From positions 1 through 19,067 of the forward strand of contig JNDT01002060.1 in NCBI GenBank assembly GCA_000697055.1: a DNA stretch of 19,067 nt, given 5' to 3'. This DNA is from Saksenaea vasiformis B4078. Its lineage: Eukaryota > Mucoromycota > Mucoromycetes > Mucorales > Saksenaeaceae. The number at the start of each line of letters is the position of its first letter. The first letter of the stretch is position 1. The position numbers and the translations under genes were made by a program. This document shows, one piece after another, positions 1-8,867 of the stretch. The notes beneath the pieces are model-generated. The model was not told the origin of the DNA. It searched no databases and saw nothing but the letters and a program-made list of their open reading frames with translations.

Positions 1-22
1 TGTTCATGTTAAAATCAGACAT

Positions 23-49
23 GTTGTTGTTGTTGTTGTTGTTGGTGGT
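23..49. repeat. (GTT)n microsatellite
   Basis: A run of TTG/GTT trinucleotides, degenerating to GGTGGT at its right end. No open frame that I recognise uses it. Confidence 0.8.
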
Positions 50-359
50 GAGAGTATTCACGTAAAAAAAATGAAGTGTCGGTTAATTGGTGTCAAGAAT
101 CAGGCGGGTAGAGTACGTGAGACTCGGTCAGGATTGTTTTATTCTGTGTAAAAGAACTAGGGACTGAATTATAATTTACTATCCAATTAACCGAACTGAC
201 GGAGTAATGCTGAGTATACATTGTGCTAGTAAATGTATGACAAAGAAGTCTGGATACAACAAATTGGAATGATCACCACTGTACAATAGCATAAATGCTT
301 CTAAAGAGGACGTTGTTATACTGTATTTTTGACTTGTCAATAAAAATGGGTATGTTTCC

Positions 360-1040
360 TGGTAGTGCCTAAGCGTAAACTTGATGACAGAAATAGCTGG
401 TAAGGTATAGAAAAAGTAGCTTCGGTAGATGAAAACAGTTCAGTTTGTGTGAGCACCAGGTGTAGATTTGAGTCAAATACCAAGACTTGGGTAAGCAGTA
501 AAGCTTGAGGAAAAGAAAAGAAAAGATAAAATAGAGTATCTGTTGTCTGGATCAACAATATATAAAGAGATCTGTCTGAAAAAGAGTATGATCGTTAGTA
601 AAATCGTTGGTACAGTTACCTTTAATCTCGTATTGATTCAATCAATTAGAGATATATGGAGATGAAATAGAGATATTTCTCGGGTAATCAGCGAGTTGGA
701 TCGGGAGAAATATAGGGTCTCGGTAAAAAGAAGAGAAAATATAAAAGAAAATGTAAAAGAAAATAAAAAGAGATAGCGGAATCAGCGTCGCTAATAAATC
801 AATTGGGAAGAATAAAAGAAAAATAGAGGAAAAGAAAGGAAAAGAATCGGCAGATTCTGATTAATGATGGTTTCTTGAGAATAACCAACAGAGGCAGAGC
901 AATAAAAGGCGGCTTGTAGATAACCTTTAGAAATGACCTTTAGAGATGGCTAGAGTAGACCAAGAGAAAATTGTGTTCTGATAATCTGATATTTTATTCA
1001 TTGAAATGAGGGGGTATTTATACAAAATAGATCGATACAA
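360..1040 (-). repeat. Diverged repeat copy A with internal minus-strand promoter (LTR-like or duplicated leader)
   Basis: This segment aligns in order with 2558-3145. Shared blocks include the GTGAGCACCAGGTGTAG block (449 here, 2637 in copy B), CAAATACCAAGACTTG, the AG-rich tract, CGTTAGTAA, GGTTTCTTGAGAATAACCAAC, GCAATAAAAGGCGG and TATTTATACAAAATA. On the minus strand it reads as a TATA box followed by a long CT-rich leader, like a solo LTR or a duplicated promoter/5'UTR. No gag or pol sequence and no tidy TG...CA termini with target-site duplication are visible, so the LTR interpretation is inference. The short open frames inside (for example 337-558) begin with TTG and are not called genes. 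Confidence 0.7.
1015..1022 (-). promoter_or_regulatory. TATA box, unit 1
   Basis: TATAAATA on the minus strand. It is one of four identical octamers at 1015, 2108, 3118 and 4195. It lies 67 bp downstream (minus sense) of a 25-bp tandem repeat. Confidence 0.6.
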
Positions 1041-1088
1041 GAAAGGAAATAAAAGTTGGGGGGAGATAAGAAAACTAAACGCTTGATG

Positions 1089-1188
1089 TTCAGTAAACCT
1101 GAGTTGCTTCGTTTTCGGTAAACCTGAGGTGCTTCGTTTTCAATTTACCCGTGTTGCTTCATTTTCGATTTACCCGGGTTGCTACGGA
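1089..1188. repeat. 25-bp minisatellite, 4 copies, upstream of TATA unit 1
   Basis: Four degenerate 25-bp copies carry a TAAACCTGAG/TTTACCCG(T/G)G core followed by TTGCTTCG. The core recurs at 1094, 1119, 1144 and 1169. Its place just upstream of a minus-strand TATA box suggests an upstream activating region; that role is inferred. Confidence 0.8.
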
Positions 1189-1427
1189 GGCTTTTCTTTC
1201 ATGATAGTTGAGAGCATGTGATCAGCTGTCTTCAATTTGTATGGCGGCAGTTCTTTTTTATGTGTTTTCTTTATGATTTCTTTTATGCGCGTCATGCTTT
1301 TTTTTTTCTTTTCTGTCATCTCCATTTTTATTTCTCCTCTTGCTAACACATATATCGATATTGATAAAAAAAATAATGAAAAGATAAAATAAGAAAAATA
1401 AAAAAAATAATGGATGTTTACAACGGT

Positions 1428-1715
1428 CTAGAGATCTTCATCATTCTCGAATGCTCCATGCTTTGCGGCCTCCTTGGCTTCCTTGCACTCATGATACTTC
1501 TTGATCTCATCATCTGCATCCATATCGTCGAATGCTTGCCATGAATTGTACCTGTTGTCCCACCCTTTCCATTTGATCTTGTACTGCAGTACGCCATGGC
1601 ACATGCGATGGTCGAGTATTGCTTCAACCTCAAAGTGCCCATCCTCGATGTCATTGTCACTCTCATTGGATACATCTTGACCAATGCCTCGTCCATCATT
1701 ACTCTCGAAATCCAT
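1428..1715 (-). CDS. Small chromodomain protein (possibly a truncated or decayed gene)
   Basis: From the ATG at 1713-1715 this encodes 95 aa. An acidic N-terminus (residues 1-26) is followed by a chromodomain at about residues 27-78. The aromatic-cage positions are present as F28, W49 and W52 (in KWKGW), with the family pattern VEAILDHR...YKIKWKG..NSW. Chromodomains bind methylated histone H3 tails. There is no chromoshadow domain. Upstream in the same frame is a plausible coding stretch (about 1752-1830, amphipathic, ending MLALQQ) separated by a TAG at 1749-1751. The real protein may therefore start further upstream, with the TAG a mutation (CAG to TAG) or removed by splicing. A different frame opens at the ATG 1787-1789 and would need a frameshift to reach the chromodomain. 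A TATA box lies at 2108-2115. It could be an HP1-like host gene or a domain captured from a Ty3 chromovirus. Confidence 0.65.
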   Translation of the reverse strand: MDFESNDGRGIGQDVSNESDNDIEDGHFEVEAILDHRMCHGVLQYKIKWKGWDNRYNSWQAFDDMDADDEIKKYHECKEAKEAAKHGAFENDEDL

Positions 1716-1819
1716 TTCATTTGCATCTTCAACGTCAAGAGCGAGGAACTACTGTTGTAAAGCAAGCATCTCGGCGTCGTGGGACACATTTGTTTCGAGT
1801 TTGACGATACGTTGTAAGT

Positions 1820-1880
1820 GTGGTTTTGTGTAAGAGAGAAAAAGAAAAAAAAAAGAAAAGAAAAGAGAAAAGGAAATATG
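1820..1880 (-). promoter_or_regulatory. CT-rich 5' leader of the chromodomain unit
   Basis: On the minus strand this is a long pyrimidine tract (plus-strand AAAAAGAAAAGAAAAGAGAAAA). It lies between the TATA box at 2108 and the chromodomain frame. Such tracts are common in fungal leaders or before 3' splice sites. Confidence 0.4.
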
Positions 1881-2107
1881 TCGTTCGGTTGTAAGTGAGC
1901 ACCAGATACTTTTATAGTCGGTATCAAAGACTTCAAAGAGTTAACGATGATAAAGGTATCAACGGAGTGATCAGAGATAAAAAGGGAAGCGTAGATAAAA
2001 AAAAAATATAAGTCAAAGGCGGTAGAAAATCAAGAGAATATAGATAAACTTGCTTGCCAAAGTATTATCGTGCTGAAAACTGTCTTTATTGTGATCCCTA
2101 TGAGGGC

Positions 2108-2115
2108 TATTTATA
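2108..2115 (-). promoter_or_regulatory. TATA box, unit 2 (chromodomain unit)
   Basis: TATAAATA on the minus strand, about 390 nt upstream of the chromodomain ATG and 50 bp downstream (minus sense) of a 49-bp tandem repeat. Confidence 0.6.
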
Positions 2116-2165
2116 CTAGTTCTAGTCTATGGCTGTTCTACAAATAATCATTGTTGTGATGGATA

Positions 2166-2276
2166 TTTAGCAAGTCCGATCCATGAAAAGGATCAAAGTG
2201 ATCGTGTAACGAGATTTAGCAAGTCCGATCCATGAAAAGGATCAAAGTGATCGTGTAACGAGATCAAAGTGATCCC
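2166..2276. repeat. 49-bp exact tandem repeat upstream of TATA unit 2
   Basis: Two identical 49-bp copies (2166-2214 and 2215-2263) are followed by a partial third (2264-2276, TCAAAGTGATCCC). Inside each copy, GATCC, GGATC and GTGATC give short palindromic GATC elements, which could be factor-binding sites. Exact identity implies a recent duplication. Confidence 0.9.
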
Positions 2277-2330
2277 TTCGGAGTAGGAGTTTGATTTCGA
2301 GTTTTCAGGAGTGAGATGAGTGTGGAATTG

Positions 2331-2575
2331 TCAAGATGTTGGAATTGTATTGTAGTAGGTGAGAAAGGTGTCTGTATTGCCGGGAAGAAGGTCAAGTCCA
2401 ACTGTGTGAGTTGCGTATAGTTGGTCGGTATTGTTTAATGTGTCCAGTTTTGAGATTGTGTTTTGGTCATTGCGAAATGTTGAAGCATTGGGAGCATGCT
2501 TATGCTCCACATCGTCGTCTGGGTCTGAATCTTGAGCTGAAGCAGCTTGGCACCTTACAGCGTAAGCTGGATGAC
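2331..2575 (-). other. Open frame without an ATG in unit 3
   Basis: On the minus strand a frame stays open from about 2575 to a TGA at 2331-2333. It begins with an acidic stretch (QDSDPDDDVEH) and then becomes polar. It has no start codon, so it would need an upstream exon. A 3' splice-like TGCTTCAG lies near its left end. It sits where unit 2 has its chromodomain frame but does not resemble a chromodomain. Function unknown, and it may be chance. Confidence 0.2.
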
Positions 2576-3145
2576 GGTGATTGTTGTTAAAGGTATCAGT
2601 TGAGTAATGTTTGTTGATAGAAAAGTTTGGAATCGAGTGAGCACCAGGTGTAGATTTAAGTCAAATACCAAGACTTGATTAAGCGGTAAAGCTTGAAGAA
2701 AGAAAAAGAAAAGGTTGAACAGAGTAACTGTTGTCGGTATTGACAATATCCAAGGAGATCTGGATAAAATAAAATATGACCGTTAGTAAGATCGCTGATA
2801 TGGTTACCTTGAATCGGCAAAGAGTTTCGTCAAAGAGTTTTGTCAAAGATAAAAAGAGAAATAAAAAGAGGACAGTGGAATTGTCGTCGCTTGTCAGACA
2901 GAGAATAAAATAAAAAGAAAAGAAAAGGAATCAATGGATTCGGGTTAACGGTGGTTTCTTGAGAATAACCAACGGAGGCGAGCAATAAAAGGCGGTTTGA
3001 GAAATAAAATATAAACCTTTGGAAAAGACCTTTTGCGATGGCTTGAGATAACTAAGAGAAAAATATGCTTTTGTAACCTTTTGATAACCTAATGTTTTAT
3101 TCATTGGATTGATAGAGTATTTATACAAAATAAGTTGATAGAAAA
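2558..3145 (-). repeat. Diverged repeat copy B with internal minus-strand promoter
   Basis: Second copy of the repeat at 360-1040, same orientation and same block order, with many substitutions and small indels. The two copies flank the chromodomain unit. They could be old LTRs around a non-autonomous element or successive members of a tandem duplication. The spacing of all four TATA boxes favours tandem duplication. Confidence 0.7.
3118..3125 (-). promoter_or_regulatory. TATA box, unit 3
   Basis: TATAAATA on the minus strand within repeat copy B, 86 bp downstream (minus sense) of a 16-bp tandem repeat. Confidence 0.6.
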
Positions 3146-3211
3146 TAATTTCGCTGAGTGAATGAACATCTAGTCTATCATGGCTCTGATGGATAATGAC
3201 GGCGGATAATT

Positions 3212-3307
3212 GATTCAATCGTATGCGCTTTGGATTGTATGTACTTTGGATCGTATCCACTTTGGATCATATGCGGTTTCGATTGTGCGTGGTCTTGATC
3301 GGATGTG
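3212..3307. repeat. 16-bp minisatellite, about 6 copies, upstream of TATA unit 3
   Basis: Six consecutive 16-mers of the form CTTTGGATCGTATGCG, degenerate towards both ends. The phase is exact at 3212, 3228, 3244, 3260, 3276 and 3292, and a partial seventh copy (CCTTTGGAT) follows. Unrelated in sequence to the repeats of units 1 and 2. Confidence 0.85.
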
Positions 3308-4194
3308 CCTTTGGATAAGATTTGGGGGTCTGTTGGGATGATACCAGAGGTCATGTGCCATTGTCAGAGTGGATGTCGGTTTGTATGGGATTTCGAGAGC
3401 CTAATGATAGCAGCTAGAGGATTCTACTAGAAGAATAAGGAAGAAAAGAAAAATAGAATAAAGTCAATGTCATTGAGAAAAATAGAAATAGCGGCAAGAT
3501 TGCCTGAGAGTGAAAAATAGTACGCTACAACGTCATTCCTTTCAAATGAACTCTTCTAAATAAAATGAGTGCATCCTCTTTAGAAATATTTGTAATATCA
3601 TACAGCAGCAATCATTTCAGTCAATCATATTTCTTAAAACATCGGCGGACGCTCAGACGTTACATATTTATTTGTCATCTTTCGATTCGGAAAATGGTTT
3701 CATATCTACAAAACTTCTGGAAATCCACCTAACAGGAGAAACGATAAGAAAATAGTTTGAGACTCTTGATAGGGGCGAAGAATCAAGGAAGACTTAAAAA
3801 AAAAGAAGAATCGGACGAGAGAAGTCAGCGAAACTAAGATGAAGATTTTTATTACTCAAAGAATTTTCTTTTGTACGTTTCTAAAATATTATCGGGACAC
3901 CGACAGTGAGATATCTTGTAAACTAGTAATGACAAGAGTAAAAATTTTCATTCAACTGAGTCTAAAGATACCAATGGTGCGATCACATAAGTGATCTACA
4001 ATCGGTAACAAAATCGGGAACAAGGTTTGAGTTACCGCAGGTACGCAGTGAAGAAGAAGAAGAGACTCGTGTGACGATAAAAATTTTGGAAGAAGTTCAG
4101 CTGGCGATAACTGAAATATTATGAAAAGGATGCCGGAATACGACAAGAGGTTTATTCAGAAGTAAAGATAATGATTACAGATATCTACCAGCAC

Positions 4195-4202
4195 TATTTA
4201 TA
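4195..4202 (-). promoter_or_regulatory. TATA box, unit 4
   Basis: Fourth TATAAATA octamer on the minus strand, with a TTTATTCA element about 45 bp downstream, as in units 1 and 3. No tandem repeat is visible upstream of it. Below it the minus strand has only a TTG-initiated frame (3952-4146) and a short ATG frame near 3950 that ends after about 22 codons, so no product is called. Confidence 0.4.
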
Positions 4203-6015
4203 CTAATTGTCTTGTTGCACTAATCATAAAATAGAAGATATCGGAAAGTACATTAAGATCATGACAGAATCCTATTATCTTTAGATTGTAGCTATCCTTT
4301 GTTAGTGTCGTACTCTACATACAGAATGACTAAATCATATCACGACGTCTACGGATAAGCCTTACAGACAAGAAACCGGATAAATAATGATTAAGCTGAA
4401 GTACAAATCATATCAGTGTCCAATACCTGATTGTACCTGAAACCTCTTTAACATCGATCATTGGTTTATCATTTGTAAAATTTATATTTCTCAAGAACAC
4501 CGTCACTGCTATAAAAGCTCCATGAAAAACAATAATAAAGACTTATCTAAGAGTCTCAACGTATTCCCGTTGTTATCCATTTTCTGATTTACCAAAGATC
4601 ACAGTTAGATGTCCGAACAAATCAGGTTTACCTGTGAATGAAGCGTCAATGGTATGAGAAACTCAAATAAAGATCGTTTAGACTTAGTGGATGAAGTGTA
4701 TATGATGAAAATGATGTGCCAAATACGACAGTTGCTCAAATCCAAACTTTTCTATCAATGATTACCGTCATCAAGTTTACACCGCCACAACAGTTGGACA
4801 CATCTGTTTCTATATACGGTTACTGAAAAATACAGCGTAACAAATAGTCTCCCTTTTTTCCTTGGTTGAGATTATATTGTACTGTACAGATCATTATGTA
4901 AACTACCGGCGCCATATGATCAGCGTGGGGAGCTGAAGAGATCAATTACATGTGACGAATTGCAACATTGCTGATATCTATATACAAAATGAGGCCATTT
5001 CTATCCGGTAGAGATATACTGTTCAATCAAAGTGCAGGCAACGACCTTGTTAAACGTTTTGTACTAAGTATTCTGGAAAATTACTGAAATGGATACAGCA
5101 GAAAAGCGTGCACGTCGAAATATCTACTCTAACTGGAGGTCGTTTGCCTAGGTCAAGCGATACGAGAGTACACGAGACTGGGCTTTGCTCGTCAGAAGAA
5201 TGATTTAAAAATAGTCGCCCTGGCTCCTCTCCTTTAGACTTTGGGATCGGGACCTAGCTATTAACTCAGTTCTACCTATGGTGTCTTATCTACAACAGAA
5301 GGAATATTTACAGATGCAGATATGATCCTACAGAATAATTAAGATGTGACGTTAGTGGAATAACCGCGGCATTAAGATCGGAGTGGACTATGCGGTTTCA
5401 CTATGTGAGAGGCTGAAGCCAGTATAAGTTGTACATCTTCTATTCCTTGACTAGACTTCCTTATGGAGAGAGTTATCCCGGCAACCGCACTTCCATGGTT
5501 ACTTCCATGATTATTAAAGGATTACCTCATGCATGGAAGTATGGTTATTTTTCTCGCAGTGCTTGTTTCAGAAGCATAAGCTCCGTTAAGAAAATTTCTC
5601 CAATTTTAGAGGAAAAGTAGCTCTCGATACTTTTTATATTCTATCCGAAATAAAAATAAACAAGAGTCTCGCCGTACTGTTATTGTTCTCGGTGCAATAT
5701 TTTCATTCGATCGTCACCGAGGTACGGACTTTATGGGAAAGGATACTGAAACGACAGACGGAGCTCAAAAAAGCTAAAAGCTAAAGGTTTGCTAATATTG
5801 CTCAATTCGACAAAACAGAATAGGCCTTTGATGCTTGTTAATGAAGATGTAAGAATGAGATTGGGAGAGGGATAGAGGAACTTCTCTGGTTTCACATATG
5901 GCAGTGACAAACTAATTTAGCCGATCTGTTTCTTCCTTTTTGGTTCGGCGGATGAACCTTAACCTAGAAAAAAAAGTACTTAAGTGCAACCCTGCTTTAT
6001 GGTATTTCCCTCGCC
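4203..6015. other. No recognisable gene; promoter of the esterase at its right end
   Basis: No open frame here has a convincing start or a recognisable product. The 63-codon frame at 5429-5620 starts with TTG and is probably chance. An imperfect inverted repeat lies at 5483-5546. The last 100 bp before 6016 should hold the esterase promoter and leader, but I see no clear TATA box. Confidence 0.5.
5483..5546. repeat. Short imperfect inverted repeat
   Basis: AACCGCACTTCCATG at 5483-5497 pairs with CATGGAAGTATGGTT at 5532-5546, 13 of 15 positions complementary, across a 34-nt loop. A further ACTTCCATG copy lies in the loop at 5501-5509. No function assigned. Confidence 0.5.
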
Positions 6016-7116
6016 ATGTCTTCAAAAGTCGTCCTTACTCCGTTTTCCAAGCAATTTCTTGCTTCTCTCGATCCTAATCTCGAACTAGCCGACCTCCCAC
6101 TGAATGAACTTCGAGAATTTTTAGAGCACACCCCTCCTGGAACTGTACTCCGTGAAGCATCTGTCGTTGAAAAAGTGATACCAACTAGTGAAGGAGACGT
6201 TACGCTTACAATTACGCGTCCTGTTGGTACCGATAAAGACACTCTACCAGCAATCGTTTACCTGTAAGGGATCTTACTCTGCCGTACAAGTTCTTACACT
6301 GCTCATATAGACATGGTGGTGGATGGGTGCAAGGAACTAAAGACAGCCATGCCCTGACATTGCGCGAGGTATTCGACAATTTTATAGGCGTTCCAAATGC
6401 TGATTCGTGTTATCCAGCTTGCAATTGAGGCTCATGTGGCTGTCGTATTCGTCAACTACGACAGAAGTCCTGAAGTGAGATATCCTGTAGCCCTAGAACA
6501 GTGTTACGGTACCGTGGCTTGGTTGGCTGATAAAGCCAATGCTGCTTCATTATTTATCGACGCCGAAAAGATCGCCGTCGCTGGAGACTCTGCAGGTGGC
6601 AATCTTGCTGCGGCCGTCACCTGTAAGTACGCGCTCGCTATCCTTAGTGGATTAAACGTTTTAACGCAATACAAACTAGTGCTGGATAAGCAACGAGACC
6701 TGCGTGCGATTAAAATGCAGATACTCTACTATCCTGTGACCAATGATGATTTCGAGACAGAATCATACAAGGAGTTTAAGGAAGGATACTTTCTGACGCG
6801 AAGGACAATGGAGTATTTCTTTGATCAGTATGTCCCTCCTGAGCAGCGCCATCTTATTACAGTCTGCCCACTCAAAGCGACACTCGATGACCTGAAAGGG
6901 CTGCCACCAGCGTTTGTGGTAACAGCTGAGGCCGATGTGCTAAGGGACGAAGGTGAAGATTATGCTCGAAAGTTGATGGAAGCAGGTGTCGATGTGGTAC
7001 CATTTCGGCTGCTGGGAGTACTGCATGGTTTCTTCCTGGATCCTGTGTTTTCGACTGCCGCACAGTCGCTTATTGAGCAGACTGCACACTTGCTCCGCAA
7101 GGCTTGGAAACAATAA
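6016..7116 (+). CDS. Alpha/beta hydrolase, hormone-sensitive-lipase (GDSAG) family esterase
   Basis: I read four exons: 6016-6263, 6311-6368, 6418-6622 and 6680-7116. The introns are 47, 49 and 57 nt, all GT...AG; the second has a CTGAT branch site. Splicing joins three frames into 315 aa ending in TAA. The third intron is a multiple of three, so it also reads through. Family landmarks are in order: oxyanion-hole HGGGW (H84), nucleophile GDSAGG (S160), Asp in EADVLRDEG (D256) and His in LHGFF (H286). YDRSPE and YPV, typical of this family, are also present. The length matches the usual 300-330 aa. No signal peptide is evident, so it is probably cytosolic and hydrolyses short acyl esters; the natural substrate is unknown. 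It stands alone, with no related neighbour. AATAAA overlaps the stop codon. Confidence 0.9.
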
Positions 7117-7325
7117 ACAATTTTTCTTGAAATAACTGATAAGAACGAAAACAGAATGGTGGGGTGCCGTGCTGGTTGACAAATATCTTTTGTCGGCGGA
7201 TAGGACGCGTTGTTGCATTACGCTGTTCATTGTATAGTGAGAAGCCTACGATGTGCTACCAGCATGCGTAAAATCCATTTGAGAAGGAACGGTATTTCAT
7301 CATGAAGCGCATTTGAGTAAAGGTT

Positions 7326-7342
7326 GCGAACAACTTGTTCGC
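7326..7342. repeat. Perfect 8-bp palindrome (hairpin)
   Basis: GCGAACAA-C-TTGTTCGC, perfect arms around one base. TTTGAG on the left and CTCAAA on the right extend it after an asymmetric interruption. It could be a factor-binding site or a transcript hairpin past the esterase. Confidence 0.6.
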
Positions 7343-7781
7343 TCAAATCTTTTTATTCAATGCAAGGGACGAGACCGTCGTCATAGCTTCGGATGAATCC
7401 AGAATTTACGGATCAATTATTAGCAGGATTCAGCCCATCCTGCTAAGTAAAGAGAAACGGTCATTAATATAATGATTAGATTGTATCTTCCTTTACGTTG
7501 TATAAGCTTGAACCCTCAATGAGTGCACAATTTATTGGGTAGCGTTAAGACCCTATCCTGACTCGCGTTTATTTGGTTCCAAAATGGCTGATTAACCATA
7601 ATCATAGTCATTTTTGGGTGATGCAGCATCTTCTGTCAGGTGTAAGGAAAGGCATGTGTGCAGCATAAGTGATTAACATTTTACTTTTTTACGAAGGGAG
7701 GGGGGTAATGGAGAGCATCGCAATTAGCACAAGTTGGGAAAAGGAACTTCTGGCATAGAGACAATATCTGAGAATTGCTCA

Positions 7782-7798
7782 CAGGTCTTGTAGACCTG
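7782..7798. repeat. Perfect 7-bp inverted repeat (hairpin)
   Basis: CAGGTCT-TGT-AGACCTG, with CTC and GAG extending it outside a two-base bulge. Role unknown. Confidence 0.55.
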
Positions 7799-8144
7799 AG
7801 AAGGCCAAGAAAGGTTCTAAAAGGCCACATTGCTAAACCCCTCCTACGGTGAGGTCCAAAATTAAATATGACCTTGCCACAGGCTTACAATTCTGTTTCT
7901 GCTAGTTTTCTTCCAATACGAAGGCAAGCAATAGTTACAACATCTGCAGTGGCTACAGGTATATTTGACTTGTGTATTGTAAGCAACATGATAGTGACAC
8001 TGAGCAAGATATGATCAGTTGCTAAAAGGTACTAAAAGATGCTAATAGGAGATAGATCTTTATGTTCAATTATTGTATTTTCGCTCATTGATGATGCTTA
8101 ATAACTTCTTCATGGATAACGTAGCGATTTATTGACCTGTCTGT

Positions 8145-8803
8145 CTACAACGTATCAGAATTTCCAAACAATAACATTTGTGGCGTCCAACCAGCGTTAC
8201 CACCGGTCCGACCTGCCACGAAGCCCGTGATGAACTTCTCAATCTCGTCCCATACGAACGAGTTCGACATTGATTCATGCAACAGATCAACGTACAGTCG
8301 CATCCAAGAGGATGACTGCCCAAACTGGCTTCCACGAGCTGCGGTGCTTGCCGACTCGTCGTTGGTAAGCTTTGATAATCTGCACAGCATCTGAAAATAT
8401 CAAAATCCAGTTAGCATCTGCTTATAAAATACAGTTATATTGCCATCATCACGATAAGACAGATAATTTGGCGAGGGATGAGTTCTGGAGCAGGCGCCAA
8501 CCGAGGTGGGCCACCGTTGCGGTTGAACAACGTGAACTCGATACAATTCGCAATGGAGCTGTTGAAGAACAGTCATCCATTGTTACTATACGACTCACGA
8601 GCAATTCTAAGTACTATAAATTAGTTCAATCGCAAAAATTTATATTCTACGTATGATACTTGCTTGCGACGATGCAAAAGATATTTGTACATGTCGTTTC
8701 TTGTTCTCGTGTTTTCAGCCGGGAAGTTTTTAACGGGAAATTTATCCGTTTTTATCCATTGAAGGACAGCTTGGTGAAGCGAAGTTCTTCTTTCGCTGGT
8801 CAC
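8145..8803 (-). CDS. Possible multi-exon gene or gene remnant of unknown function
   Basis: Three coding-like stretches lie in order on the minus strand. The last exon is best supported: about 8145-8390, preceded by a clean acceptor (CTAAC branch site, then TTTTGATATTTTCAG), 81 codons ending TAG at 8145-8147, with the phrase FVWDEIEKFITGFVAGRTGG. A middle stretch near 8450-8565 contains FTLFNRNGGPPRLAPAPEL, with an acceptor-like TTCTTCAACAG before it. A right-hand stretch at about 8621-8803 is basic and polar. Exon joins are not settled: the last donor would be GTGATG, which is weak, and no convincing ATG is seen. I do not recognise the family. It lies head to head with the Fanzor relic that follows and may be part of the same mobile element. 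Confidence 0.3.
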
Positions 8804-8867
8804 TCTTAGGTACTACGGCGTCATACTAGCTAATGGTTATACTTGGGATACGGTCATAGAAGTCTAA

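Larger units (their letters stand above)
7117..8144. other. Intergenic region, no gene seen; two hairpins
   Basis: No open frame on either strand has coding character. It contains the hairpins at 7326-7342 and 7782-7798, and an AT-rich right part with repeated CTAAAAG(G/A)T(A/G)CTAA words near 8020-8050. Confidence 0.5.

Noticed and set aside
337..558. Minus-strand frame similar to one at 2555-2746 (both contain QVLVFD.NLHLVLT)
   Set aside because: Both start with TTG and lie in the CT-rich leader of a repeat; the similarity follows from the DNA repeat, and the frames diverge right after it.
1418..1936. 172-codon minus-strand frame overlapping the chromodomain
   Set aside because: TTG start, translation of a pyrimidine tract, then an alternative frame through the chromodomain with abnormal Met/Arg content.
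5429..5620. 63-codon plus-strand frame
   Set aside because: TTG start, no family motif, composition of chance sequence; part of it is just the inverted repeat.
6397..7116. Esterase starting at 6397 as an unspliced 239-aa protein
   Set aside because: It would lack the HGGGW oxyanion motif; the spliced model restores it and gives family length.
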